NCBI RefSeq assembly: GCF_002223055.1
Contig: NZ_NKFL01000006.1
Coordinates: 1,302,001 to 1,366,000, forward strand
DNA from: Burkholderia sp. HI2500
GTDB lineage: Bacteria; Pseudomonadota; Gammaproteobacteria; Burkholderiales; Burkholderiaceae
DNA length: 64,000 bases
Reading direction: 5' to 3'
Position 1 is the stretch's first letter. Every line of letters starts with the position of its first letter. Shown piece after piece: positions 52,710 through 62,069 of this stretch. The notes beneath the pieces are model-generated. The model was not told the DNA's origin and did no database searches. It saw only the letters and a program-made list of their open reading frames with translations. The position numbers were made by a program, and so were the translations under genes.

Positions 52710-53864
52710 TCAATGTGATCCGCATGCCGACAACGCGGGCGACCCGCCGGCGGTAAGCGCCGTCACCATGCTTTGCGCGACGACGCGCGCGCCGGCGGCG
52801 TTCAGATGGTTGTCGACCGGATAGTAGTAATCGGCCGGGTTCGCCGACTGCTTCAGGCTCGAGGCCAGGTCGATGTAGCGCATGCCGTGCTTCGCGGCGA
52901 TTTCGGCCATCGCGCGATCGAGCGCCCACGGATCGATCCCGCTCGGCAGCGATTTCGCGGCCAGCAGCCCCGCCTGCGTGCGCTGTGGAATCAGCATCAG
53001 CGCCACCGGCACGCCTGTCGCGCGAAACCTGTCCGCGACCGTGGCGGCCACCTTGTCGAACGTCTCGAGCCGCTCGCGCCAGGCGGTCGAAAATGGCGGG
53101 CGAAGGAAATCGGCCTTGTCGCCGTATTTCAGATACATCGGCACCTGAATGTCCGGATTTTCGAACATGTAGTGCTGCGCGACGGCAATGGCACGGCTCC
53201 CGCTCAGCCAGCCCTTGGCACGCGCCATCAGGTCGCTGCGCGGTTCCGGCGCCGCGGTGGCCGCGGGCGCATCCGCGACGTCGGGCAGGTTGATCTTTTC
53301 CAGATCGAACGGCGCGACCGTGAGCACCGCTGCATCCGGCTGCAAGGCGAGCGCCGGCCCGATCCGGTTCAGCACCTTGCGGAACGGCAGTTCGTAGACA
53401 CCGAGATTCTGGACCTCGACCGGCGCGCCGCACATCCTGCTCAAATCCTGTTCCGCCAGCGCCGCGAACGATTGGTCATACGGGAGGCTCGTGCCTTCGG
53501 CAAACGACGTGCCGAGCAACGCCACGCGGCGCGTTCCGGCCGGCTTCGGCCCGCAACCCTCGGTCGAGCGGAAACCGCACGCGTTGTAGTGATAAGCGAT
53601 CCACGGCGTTTCCGGGGTCTTGACCGTCATCGTGCAATTCGGAACGTTTCGCATGCCCTCCGCCGCATCGGCTACATGACATTCGCCCCCGCGCGTCCCC
53701 GCGCTCCAGATCGCCCTCGTCACGCATTCGGCGGCGACGAACAGGCAGATCACCGTCGCCACGACGATCAACGGCAGCAATACATAGTCCCGGCGCGGCA
53801 GCCGGCGAGAAACCGCGACGTCATCCGTCTCGCGAAATGACGTGAGTGGTACGGTGTTTTTCAT
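52710..53864 (-). CDS. Membrane-anchored SGNH-like O-acyltransferase partner (AlgJ/AlgX-like)
   Basis: This 384-residue protein has one N-terminal membrane helix (about 27-47) and a periplasmic SGNH-like domain. The nucleophile Ser120 is in VALLGTSFAEG and the Asp351-x-His353 pair in PVDNHLNAAGARVV, so the serine-histidine-aspartate set is intact. In alginate and similar systems such proteins take the acyl group from an MBOAT protein and put it on the polymer. It sits directly between FkbH (3-base gap) and MBOAT in the same operon, supporting that role. Confidence 0.83.
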   Translation of the reverse strand: MKNTVPLTSFRETDDVAVSRRLPRRDYVLLPLIVVATVICLFVAAECVTRAIWSAGTRGGECHVADAAEGMRNVPNCTMTVKTPETPWIAYHYNACGFRSTEGCGPKPAGTRRVALLGTSFAEGTSLPYDQSFAALAEQDLSRMCGAPVEVQNLGVYELPFRKVLNRIGPALALQPDAAVLTVAPFDLEKINLPDVADAPAATAAPEPRSDLMARAKGWLSGSRAIAVAQHYMFENPDIQVPMYLKYGDKADFLRPPFSTAWRERLETFDKVAATVADRFRATGVPVALMLIPQRTQAGLLAAKSLPSGIDPWALDRAMAEIAAKHGMRYIDLASSLKQSANPADYYYPVDNHLNAAGARVVAQSMVTALTAGGSPALSACGSH

Positions 53865-53867
53865 GGT

Positions 53868-55811
53868 TCAGGCGGCAGCCATCGTATCGAAACCCGCCCG
53901 CGTCACGGCGAAGTGACCGGGCGCGATCTCGCGGTCGCTGGCCATTTCCCAGACCGTCGTGCCGTCCGGCTCTTCGCTCACGGCTTCGAAACCGAGCTTC
54001 GCATAATGATCCCTGACCAGCGCATTGCGGTCGGTCGGGACATAACGCCCGATCACGCGCGTGACATCGCGCTGGCGCGCATGCTGCAGCACTTCGCGCA
54101 ACACCATCTGCTCGACCTGGCGCCCGAGCACGCGGCAGCTCATCAACCACGAATCGATCTGCCAGGTACTCGGCGCCTGTTCGTCGGGCCGGCAAATCAC
54201 GACCGAGATCATGCCGTTGTCGCCGAACGTATCCGTCAGGCGAACCTGCAGCGTAAAAACCCGCCCGTCGCCTTCGAGCGCCTGGATCTCCGCGTCGGTA
54301 TAGCGGCGCGTCGTCAAATTGAACTGGTTCGACTTGTTGATCAACTGAACGATGCGGGCCCGTCCGGTATCGTCGAACGGTGCGAAATCGATCTTCATGT
54401 CGAGGGATCGCAAGTACGCATCCATGTCGCCGGCCTGACTGCGTAGCGCCACGCGGCGCGCATTGTCCTGGTACATGTCCGCGCGCTTCCGATCTTCCGG
54501 CAAGAATGCGAGGGACTCGAAATAGCCCGCGGCGGCCAGGGTTCGCGCGTACAGCGACGGATCATCGGGCAACTCGGGAACGGCGACTTCGGGCAACGTC
54601 GTACGGACCAGATTGCGCTCGACCGGATTGTCGTCGAGGAACACCATCGCATCGATACCGAGCGACAGTTCGTCGGCAATCGCGCGAATATTGGTCGCCT
54701 TGTCGTTCCAGTTGGCCTGGAACACCGCGAAGTGTTGCTCGCGCAACAGCATTTCAGGGTGTTTTTGAAACGGCAGACGCGCCGTATCGTCATTGTTCTT
54801 CGACGACACCGCGAGCACGATGCCGCGTGCTCTCAGCGAAAGCGCGAGCTGCTGCACCGCGAGATGGGCTTCACCGACCGCATCGCCCTGCGCCACCTTG
54901 ATGCCTTCGAGCAAGTCGTCGCCGATCACCCCGCCCCACAGGGTATTGTCGAGATCGAGTACCAGCACGCGCCGGCTCTTGCCGCGCGCCGCGCCGAGCA
55001 GCCGGCCCACGTGATCCGCATACAGCGGCACATAGTCGCCGGCAAACGGATACTTGGCCAGATTCCATTGCGCGGGCGAATGCCAGTTCGCGACGCCGAC
55101 CGTCCCCGCGACATGTGCAACGTCGAACAGGATGTCATTCGATTCCGCCACACGCTGCGCAAGTGCTCGATTGAAACGTTCGACGAGATTGAGCGGCGTG
55201 CCGGCAATCAGTGCATCCCGGTTGCCGAACAGCGTGTCGGACGGCGGCGCGAGCGTCTGGACGATCGACAGCGCGTTGCCGTGCTGCCTGAAGCCGGCGC
55301 GCAGTGCATCGATCTGATCCAGCGCCGCAGCCACGCCGTGCTGCGCCGCTTCCTCGTCGCCCGGTTGTGCGTTCAGCGGCAGCCCGCGGTAGTCCAGGGC
55401 CACCAGCACGGCATCGACTTGCGCGCGATTGATCGTCGAATCCGGCGCCAGGGCTTCCTGCATGACCTGCCCGTAGTGTCCCGACACGATCTCCAGCGCA
55501 ACGCCATGACGCGCGGCGCTGGCCACGAGCGGCAACACGAGATGATCGAGCGTGCCGTTGCCGACCAGCCCGAGCCGGAACGGCGTAAGCGGCGCAAGCG
55601 TGCGCCCCGCGCGCTGCAAGGCGACGATCGCGCGCCCCAGCTTGATCAACTGATTTTCGCCGAGCGCGCAGCTGGCCAGTTGGCGTACGCGACTGCCCAA
55701 TCCGGCACCCGGATCGTCGTGGATCGTTTCGCCGAGCTCGCGGCAGCGCGCGGAGAAATCGTCAGGCGGGCGCGGCAACCAGGCCAGCGCGGTGTACAAA
55801 TCATCTTTCAT
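53868..55811 (-). CDS. FkbH-type HAD-IIIC protein with N-terminal SGNH-like and C-terminal GNAT domains
   Basis: This 647-residue protein has an N-terminal part (about 1-270), a HAD domain beginning VLVLDLDNTLWGGVIGDD with D286 and D288, and a GNAT-like C-terminus (REVLQHARQRDVTRVIGRYV, HYAKLGFEAV). FkbH proteins turn 1,3-bisphosphoglycerate into glyceryl-carrier protein in polyketide pathways. The adjacent small carrier gene upstream and acyl-transfer genes downstream suggest it charges that carrier with a glyceryl (or lactyl-like) group for the EPS. That product is inferred. Similar proteins occur in many EPS and O-antigen loci without a proven role. Confidence 0.87.
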   Translation of the reverse strand: MKDDLYTALAWLPRPPDDFSARCRELGETIHDDPGAGLGSRVRQLASCALGENQLIKLGRAIVALQRAGRTLAPLTPFRLGLVGNGTLDHLVLPLVASAARHGVALEIVSGHYGQVMQEALAPDSTINRAQVDAVLVALDYRGLPLNAQPGDEEAAQHGVAAALDQIDALRAGFRQHGNALSIVQTLAPPSDTLFGNRDALIAGTPLNLVERFNRALAQRVAESNDILFDVAHVAGTVGVANWHSPAQWNLAKYPFAGDYVPLYADHVGRLLGAARGKSRRVLVLDLDNTLWGGVIGDDLLEGIKVAQGDAVGEAHLAVQQLALSLRARGIVLAVSSKNNDDTARLPFQKHPEMLLREQHFAVFQANWNDKATNIRAIADELSLGIDAMVFLDDNPVERNLVRTTLPEVAVPELPDDPSLYARTLAAAGYFESLAFLPEDRKRADMYQDNARRVALRSQAGDMDAYLRSLDMKIDFAPFDDTGRARIVQLINKSNQFNLTTRRYTDAEIQALEGDGRVFTLQVRLTDTFGDNGMISVVICRPDEQAPSTWQIDSWLMSCRVLGRQVEQMVLREVLQHARQRDVTRVIGRYVPTDRNALVRDHYAKLGFEAVSEEPDGTTVWEMASDREIAPGHFAVTRAGFDTMAAA

Positions 55812-55866
55812 CGGACGGCGCTCTCGGCGAAGCGGGTTCTGGACGGGAAATGCGGGCCGACGCGCG

Positions 55867-56112
55867 TCATGCGGCGTGGCGCTTGCTGATCAGGTCTGCA
55901 AATTCACCGACGTTCTTCAGGCCTGAAATATCGGCGGCGGCAAGCTTGATTCCGAACGCACGCTCGACGCTCAGAACCAGACGGATATGCGACAGGCTGT
56001 CCCAGCCGTCGACGTCGGCGGCGGTCAGTTGAGGCGTTGCCACCAGCTCGTCGTCGTCGAATACGTCCCGCAACACATCGGTCAACTTGGCATAGACGGC
56101 AGATTGGCTCAC
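55867..56112 (-). CDS. Acyl carrier protein of the EPS operon
   Basis: This 81-residue carrier has the attachment Ser39 in DVDGWDSLSHIRLVLSVE. The DGWDSLSH form is that of carriers paired with FkbH proteins. It is the first gene after a 374-base gap, 55 bases ahead of FkbH and translated in the same direction. It is distinct from the carrier at 33622, which has a different motif (GLSSLDTI). Each carrier seems dedicated to its own module. Confidence 0.93.
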   Translation of the reverse strand: MSQSAVYAKLTDVLRDVFDDDELVATPQLTAADVDGWDSLSHIRLVLSVERAFGIKLAAADISGLKNVGEFADLISKRHAA

Positions 56113-56486
56113 GGCGAAGGCATCCTTTGACGTAGGGAAAAATGAACGATGCGATGTGCGCGGTCGAAGTCGTTCTCGCGCACGTCATCGCATTGCATCG
56201 GTCAGCGGTCCGTGGCAGCACGACAACCTCGACCATCGTACAAATGCTAGCCCGGCGATCGAATCATTAACGTGCGAAAAGCTACTTTTCCGGGAGACTG
56301 CACGGCTCGAATGCGGGTTTCGAATCCCGGGCGGAATGTCGAGCGGGTGCGCAGCCGCCCCGCCGCTTCGCGCGCGGCAGGCGCCGCGACGCGGGACCGA
56401 ACGTCAACGGGGTATCAGCCGCGTTCGCGCTGCGATACGCCGCGAACCCGGCCGTCGTTCCACACGTCGGCGCGACCGCGTGCGCC
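56113..56486. other. Intergenic region, 374 bases, inside the EPS minus-strand group
   Basis: It lies between the Wzy-like gene stop and the ACP gene start. The half near the carrier is relatively AT-rich and could hold an independent promoter. A plus-strand frame at 56156-56509 has no supporting features. No terminator stands out. Confidence 0.4.
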
Positions 56487-57821
56487 TCACGGCGCGGCAG
56501 GACGGGTGAGCGGCGCGACCGATGCCGGTCGCTTGACGAAATAGCGGAACACGACGATCAGCAAGACGATCGGCACGAAATTCCGTCCGCTGAACAAATT
56601 CGGAATTCGAAGAATTTCCATGATCGAAACGAAGAGCACGGCATGCGCGCAACACCAGAACCCCGCTCCGCTCCGCCAGCCTGCGTAGCTCCGTCCGAAC
56701 ACCCAGCCGAGGACAACCGCATCGAGCAGCCCGAACCAGCCCCATTCGTAAAAGTGAACGAAGATCCCCGACGGATTATTGAATTCCGGGTCGGCGTAGC
56801 TGTTCAGGAACACGGTGATGCTGTCGGTCGAATCGAGCCACGGCTCCAACGGCGCACCGATGATCGGAAAATGCAGCAGCCAGTCGAAGGTGAACATCGG
56901 ATGACCGCTGTCCCACCCGAGCACGCTCAGTATCCCCGCACCGTTGTTCAGCGCCGTCGAGTAATACAAGCCGAGACGTTCGATCGCGAAATCGAAAATG
57001 TTGTCGTAGACGGTGACGTAATAGGCCTCCCACGACCGGTTGTACTCGTTCGCGATGAAGAGCCCGAACAGCAACGGAATCGCGGCGTACGGCCCGAGCG
57101 TCAGCAGCCGCGAGAACCGGCCGCGAAGCCGGAACCGCACGATCATGAGCACGCACGGCAGCGCCACCTCGATCAACGCGAGCCGCTCGGCAAAGATGAA
57201 GCTGCGCAGCAGCGTCAGCACCGCGAGCACGCCGAGGTAAGCCTTGTAGCGGTTCATGCCCTTGACCGGTGTCTTGAACACGTAGAAATACAGCACGACG
57301 TACGGCGCGGCTGCCTGGGTGAACGAGCTCAGGCCCGTGAAGTGCCCTTTCTGCTCGAGCATGACATACGCGTTCGCTTCGCCGTGCAGGAACGCCAGCA
57401 CCAACGCCGGACGCGCGAGAATCCCGCCCAGCAGCATCAGATTGCCGAACATCGCGAGCACGAACACGAAATCGAGTACGCCGGGGAGCAACTCGGCGGG
57501 GGCGGCCGGCGGCCCCCGGCGCGACTGCGCCTCGGTCGTCGCCAGCCACGCCGTCGCCACGACCACCAGCAGGAACAATGCGCCGACCCAGGCGTAATAG
57601 CCGTCGAAGTAGAGCCGCGCAATCGATTTCTGATTGACCAGCAGACTCAATGACAACATCCCGTACAACGGCAGGATGAAGATCAGCACGAGCCGGGCGG
57701 GGTCTTCCCACCAGTAACCCGTGTAAGCACCTGCCTCGCGACGGACACGCGCCGCCTTGCGTGCCGTCGCCCCGCTCTGTCGCGGACGGGGCCTGCCTTC
57801 GCCCACGCCACGCGGTCTCAT
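56487..57821 (-). CDS. O-antigen/EPS polymerase (Wzy-like) membrane protein
   Basis: This 444-residue protein has 10-12 membrane segments and a large periplasmic loop with the aromatic-rich FTFDWLLHFPIIGAPLEPWL and FHFYEWG-like stretch (FVHFYEWGWFG). It has no catalytic motif, as usual for Wzy proteins; the assignment rests on topology, length and the neighbouring wzc and wza. It would join lipid-linked repeats in the periplasm. The first ~35 residues are basic and may be an unneeded extension. The start overlaps the Wzc stop (ATGA). Confidence 0.85.
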   Translation of the reverse strand: MRPRGVGEGRPRPRQSGATARKAARVRREAGAYTGYWWEDPARLVLIFILPLYGMLSLSLLVNQKSIARLYFDGYYAWVGALFLLVVVATAWLATTEAQSRRGPPAAPAELLPGVLDFVFVLAMFGNLMLLGGILARPALVLAFLHGEANAYVMLEQKGHFTGLSSFTQAAAPYVVLYFYVFKTPVKGMNRYKAYLGVLAVLTLLRSFIFAERLALIEVALPCVLMIVRFRLRGRFSRLLTLGPYAAIPLLFGLFIANEYNRSWEAYYVTVYDNIFDFAIERLGLYYSTALNNGAGILSVLGWDSGHPMFTFDWLLHFPIIGAPLEPWLDSTDSITVFLNSYADPEFNNPSGIFVHFYEWGWFGLLDAVVLGWVFGRSYAGWRSGAGFWCCAHAVLFVSIMEILRIPNLFSGRNFVPIVLLIVVFRYFVKRPASVAPLTRPAAP

Positions 57822-60091
57822 GAAGCACGTTCCATCTGTTGTCGCGACACCGCCATTCCATTGGCGGTCGCCGCGGCCTGATGCGTATTCGTATCCGTAT
57901 AGCCGTAGTCGTACCGACCCGGCGCGCCCTGGTAATCGTTCAGGATCACGCCGCGCACATCGATATGCGCGTGCTCGAGCCGTCGCGCGCTTTCGTCGAG
58001 CTCCGTCAGCGTCGTCACGCCGCTACGCGCGACGAGGAACACCGTGCCCGCCAGACGCCCCAGCACCAGCGCATCGGCGACCGGCAGCAACGGCGGGCCG
58101 TCGAGCACCACCATGTCGTAGCGCGACGCGAGCTGCCCGATCAATTCGGCGAACGCGGGCTGCAGCAGCAGTTCGCCCGGATCGGGAACGACGCTGCCCA
58201 TCGCGATGAAATCGAGGCCCGGTGTGACGCCGCGCTTGATTGCCTCGTCGAGCGCATGGGTGCCCGCCACCACGTCCGACAACCCCGGCGCGCGGCTATA
58301 GCGGAACCGGTCGTGCAGCGAACCCTTGCGCAGATCGGCGTCGATCAGCAGGACCCGCCGTTTCGCGGCACCGGCGAGCGACGCGATATTCGCAGCGACG
58401 AACGACTTGCCGACGCCCGTCGTCGGCCCGGAGATCAGCACGACCGGATTCGATGCGGCCGGCATCTCCAATTGCAGCGACGCGCGCAGACCGCGCAGGC
58501 TTTCGAGCGCGGCGTCCTGCGCGCCGACCGGCGCAATCGATGCGCGCGGACCGGGCCGGCCGGCCTTTGTCCGCAGTTCCGCGGCCGCAGCGATCGCGCT
58601 GTGCGGGACGGTCGCGAACACCGGCAGCCCCGTCGCCCATTCGATTTCCTCCGCGTCGCCGATCGTGCCGACGACGCGCTGCCGGGCGATCACGATCGCC
58701 GCGCCAGCCAGCAGGCCCACCACCAGGAGACCGACCACCGCAACCCCGCGATGCGGACCGATCGGCTGCTCGGCGATCTTCGCCGTATCGACGATCCGCA
58801 CGGTGCCGGTCTTGCTGGCACGTGCGAGGACCATCTGCTGGCGCGTATTGAGCAGGTTCGTGTACAGCGCGGTATCCACGGCCACGTCGCGCTGCAGTTG
58901 CAGCACGCCCTGCTCCACGGTCGGCAACTGCTGGATCTGCTTGCGCGTCGTGTCGAGCGTACGCTGCGCATCGGCGAGCTGCGCATCAACGGCCGCAACC
59001 GCCGGATGCTTCGGCATGAAGCGCGTCATCAGTTCCTCACGCCGCTGCTGCAGCGTCTGCACGCGCGTCTCGATGTCGACCGCCTGTTGACGCAATGCCA
59101 GCGCTTCGTCGCTCGTATTGACCGTCCCGTGCGATGCGCGGAATGCGTTGAAGCGGTTTTCCGCCGCCTCCAGCTGGGCCTTCAACTGCGGCAACTGGCC
59201 GTCCATATAGCGGATCAGCTTGTCGGCCGCCTCGGACTTGCGTTGCGTGTTCTGCGCCAGATACGCGTCGCCGATCGCGTTCAGCACGCGGCTGTCCTGC
59301 ACGGGATCGGTGCCGTCGAGCGTCACGCCAACCATGTTCGACTGCTTGCCGCGCTCCGAGATCAGCGCGTTCTTCTGCAGCCACGTGGACGCCTCCTCGT
59401 CGCTGTAACGCGTCAGGTCGAAGCGTGCGCCGGGCTTGCCGGCCACGCCGCGCACGAACACGTCGATCGCGCCCTCCGGTGTCTCGACGTGCAACGGCTG
59501 GCCGATACGGCCCTGCCACATCGGCCCTTTCCGGCCGAAGATGCCGGTGCGCTGCAGCGTATAGGCGCCGTCATCGCCGACGGTCAACGCGAAGCGCTTG
59601 CCGAGCAGTCGTTTCGGCACGTCGAAGGTCGGCACGTCGATGCGTTCGGTGCCGTACACGTATCCGCCCGGCAACGGCGACGACAACCCGTCGGCGGCAT
59701 TCACGAACCGCCAGCCGATCAGCGGCAGGTAATGCGGTCGAACGTCGAGCGCGAGGTTGGTACTGTCGATCGCGCGATCGAGCACCGCGCGGGATTTCAG
59801 CACCTCGATCTCCGTCGATGCATCCGTCTTCAGATCGAACACCGACGATGGATCGCCAGGCGGCGACGTCTGCTTCGAGTCGGTCTGGCTTTGCTCGACC
59901 TGGAACAGGATGTCGGAGCGGTAGACGGGGGCCGCGCACAGCGCATACAGGCCTCCGGCAATCGCGCCCGCAAGCGCGGTGCAAAGGATCAGGCGCCGGC
60001 CGCCATACAGCACGCTCCAGTAGCGGCGTACCGAATGGGACGGCCGCGGAATGCGCCCGCTGTGCGAGTCAGGCAGGGTCGAAGTATTCAT
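57818..60091 (-). CDS. Polysaccharide co-polymerase and tyrosine autokinase (Wzc-like)
   Basis: This 757-residue inner-membrane protein has two membrane helices (about 40 and 440), a periplasmic Wzz domain between them with coiled coils, and a cytoplasmic BY-kinase. Walker A is SGPTTGVGKSFVAANIAS near residue 560, Walker A' is VLLIDADLRKGSLHDRF, and Walker B is MVVLDGPPLLPVADAL. The tail YQGAPGRYDYGYTDTNTH has four tyrosines for autophosphorylation. It controls chain length and export with Wza. A C-terminal phosphatase (Wzb) gene is not seen in this window. It starts 59 bases after wza. Confidence 0.94.
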   Translation of the reverse strand: MNTSTLPDSHSGRIPRPSHSVRRYWSVLYGGRRLILCTALAGAIAGGLYALCAAPVYRSDILFQVEQSQTDSKQTSPPGDPSSVFDLKTDASTEIEVLKSRAVLDRAIDSTNLALDVRPHYLPLIGWRFVNAADGLSSPLPGGYVYGTERIDVPTFDVPKRLLGKRFALTVGDDGAYTLQRTGIFGRKGPMWQGRIGQPLHVETPEGAIDVFVRGVAGKPGARFDLTRYSDEEASTWLQKNALISERGKQSNMVGVTLDGTDPVQDSRVLNAIGDAYLAQNTQRKSEAADKLIRYMDGQLPQLKAQLEAAENRFNAFRASHGTVNTSDEALALRQQAVDIETRVQTLQQRREELMTRFMPKHPAVAAVDAQLADAQRTLDTTRKQIQQLPTVEQGVLQLQRDVAVDTALYTNLLNTRQQMVLARASKTGTVRIVDTAKIAEQPIGPHRGVAVVGLLVVGLLAGAAIVIARQRVVGTIGDAEEIEWATGLPVFATVPHSAIAAAAELRTKAGRPGPRASIAPVGAQDAALESLRGLRASLQLEMPAASNPVVLISGPTTGVGKSFVAANIASLAGAAKRRVLLIDADLRKGSLHDRFRYSRAPGLSDVVAGTHALDEAIKRGVTPGLDFIAMGSVVPDPGELLLQPAFAELIGQLASRYDMVVLDGPPLLPVADALVLGRLAGTVFLVARSGVTTLTELDESARRLEHAHIDVRGVILNDYQGAPGRYDYGYTDTNTHQAAATANGMAVSRQQMERAS

Positions 60092-60150
60092 ACAGCCTCA
60101 GTCCTGTATGGCGCGACGCACCGTCGCGGTCACAAAATCCGCCGCGAGCA

Positions 60151-61377
60151 TCACGGCGAAATGGCCTTCGCCGTCAGCGCACCTTGCGCGGACGATGGAA
60201 TCAGCAGGTTCACGACGCGGCTCCAGCGCACGAGCGACGACGCATCGACGAACACGACGTCGCGCCGCTCGAGCGGAAACTGGTCGGCGAGCGCGAACGA
60301 CGCGGGCGAGCTGCCGTCGAGGTGGTACACCCGCGGACGGTTGTCCGGGCCACGGCGCACGACGAACACCTGGCGCGCGTCGGACGTGTACTGACTTACG
60401 CCGCCCGTGTCGCCGAGCGCCTCGCCGAGGCTCATCCGGCCGTCGGTCAATGTCAGCGTCGCGGGTCGCGACACCTCGCCGAGCACGAACACCTTCGCGT
60501 CGCTCGCCGCGCGCACGCGCACGAGATCGCCGTCGCGCAACAGGATGTTCGACGGATTCACGCCCGCCGAGATCAATGCGGGCAGGCTCACGTTTACGGT
60601 CTTGTCGCCGCGCGTCACCGAAACCTGCGAGCGGTCTGCCGTCGGGGTGAAACCGCCCGCACGGTCGATCGCCTCGGGCAGCGTCATCGGCATGTCGTTG
60701 ACGATCTGCAGACCCGGCGTGCGCACCTCGCCGTCGAGATAGACGCGCTTGCTGCGGTAGCTCTGCACGCGTAGCGAGAGCTGCGGCTTGCGCACGTATT
60801 CGCCGAGCCGCTTCATCAGCAGCGCGCCTGCCTGTGCCTCGGTCAACCCGGCCACGTGAACGAGGCCCGCGTAAGCGAACTGCACGTTGCCGTTCGCGTC
60901 GACCGTATAGCCCGTCGCGACCGAGCTGGCGCCGACCCCGTCGCCGCCACCGACCGTCTGCGTCGTCGGCAGGTTCAACTCCGGGTGGTCCCATACGACG
61001 ATGCCCAGCACATCGCCAGGGCCGATCGTGTACGGCATCGGCTTGCCGAACAGCTGGCGGATTTCCGCGTCGACGTTGGCCGGCCGCCCCGCATGGTGTT
61101 GCGCGACGAAGGCCGGCGTGATCTCGATCAGATCCTCGCTCGACACGTTCTGCACGCCGTCGAGGCCGCCCGATCCCGATGCGTCGGCGCTCACGCGCGC
61201 ATTCGAGTCGCGCTCGGCCGGCGGGTGATAAGTCATGCCGGGCGACAGCGCGCATGCGCTCAGTGCGCACGCGGCGGCCGCGATCGCCAGGCGCGACTGC
61301 CACGGTGCGCGACGGGCGTCGGCCCGACGGGGCCTCGGCGTGCCGAGCGTCGATTCCGGTTGCGTGGTGATTGACAT
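60151..61377 (-). CDS. Outer-membrane polysaccharide export lipoprotein (Wza-like)
   Basis: This 408-residue protein has a lipobox ending at Cys42 (LSAC) after a basic, unusually long N-terminus. A PES domain (PMPYTIGPGDVLGIVVWDHPEL in part) follows, then two SLBB repeats (RVYLDGEVRTPGLQIV and VFVLGEVSRPATLTLTD). It forms the outer-membrane channel for the polymer. GGAAGGACATC lies before the ATG at 61377. It is the first gene of the minus-strand EPS group and divergent from a small secreted-protein gene. Confidence 0.94.
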   Translation of the reverse strand: MSITTQPESTLGTPRPRRADARRAPWQSRLAIAAAACALSACALSPGMTYHPPAERDSNARVSADASGSGGLDGVQNVSSEDLIEITPAFVAQHHAGRPANVDAEIRQLFGKPMPYTIGPGDVLGIVVWDHPELNLPTTQTVGGGDGVGASSVATGYTVDANGNVQFAYAGLVHVAGLTEAQAGALLMKRLGEYVRKPQLSLRVQSYRSKRVYLDGEVRTPGLQIVNDMPMTLPEAIDRAGGFTPTADRSQVSVTRGDKTVNVSLPALISAGVNPSNILLRDGDLVRVRAASDAKVFVLGEVSRPATLTLTDGRMSLGEALGDTGGVSQYTSDARQVFVVRRGPDNRPRVYHLDGSSPASFALADQFPLERRDVVFVDASSLVRWSRVVNLLIPSSAQGALTAKAISP

Positions 61378-61505
61378 GATGTCCTTCCAAAACTGTGCGG
61401 TAACCCGCCGAACGCGGCGAATTCCGGCATTACGCTTGCCCAGCGCGGCTCGCATTGCATCGCCGCACCGCCCTCTTCACCGCACGTCACTCCATACGAT
61501 TCGTC

Positions 61506-61901
61506 ATGAACTTCTCTTCATCGCTTTCGTCGTTCGTCTGCATCGTGTCGGCCGGGTTCGTCTGTGCCGCCGGTGCGCAGACGCTGTCCAGCAGCCCCGC
61601 CGACACTCCGTCCCTTGCGTCGTCGACGCTACCGGGCCTGGTGCCGCCACAACGTTCGGCGCAAGCGGCGGTCGCACGCGCGGCCGCGGCTGCCGCACCC
61701 GCGCTCACGCGTTCCGCCGCGAGCGCCGCCGTCCAGCCCGACCCGCGCGCCCACAGCACGTTGCGCCGGCCGCTCGTCCCGGCGCGCCCGCACCGCGCGC
61801 AGGTGGCCAGTACACCGGCCGACGACGTATGGGGCAGCAACACGTTGTACGCATCGCCCTACGCGAAATCACCCTATGACGCGCCAGCCGAGCCGGACTG
61901 A
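61506..61901 (+). CDS. Small secreted low-complexity protein, divergent from wza
   Basis: This 131-residue protein has a signal peptide ending near AGA|Q (residue 24-25). The middle is alanine- and proline-rich (AVARAAAAAAPALTRSAASA), and a short aromatic C-terminus reads VWGSNTLYASPYAKSPYD. No family is recognised. Its start shares a 128-base region with wza. The ATG at 61506 gives the signal peptide; the frame extends to 61455. It is a possible periplasmic or matrix component, but this is only positional. Confidence 0.6.
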   Translation: MNFSSSLSSFVCIVSAGFVCAAGAQTLSSSPADTPSLASSTLPGLVPPQRSAQAAVARAAAAAAPALTRSAASAAVQPDPRAHSTLRRPLVPARPHRAQVASTPADDVWGSNTLYASPYAKSPYDAPAEPD

Positions 61902-62069
61902 AGCACCCGCCGGTCATGCCTCGGCATGACCGCGCATGCATCGATAAGGGATTGGACACCACGGCAAACGGCGCGTCTGTGAGCAACCTCACCGAACGCC
62001 CATCTTCATACGCGGGCGCGATCGCACCCCAACGCGCCGCTGCATGCAACGCATGCGGCACAGCGCACG

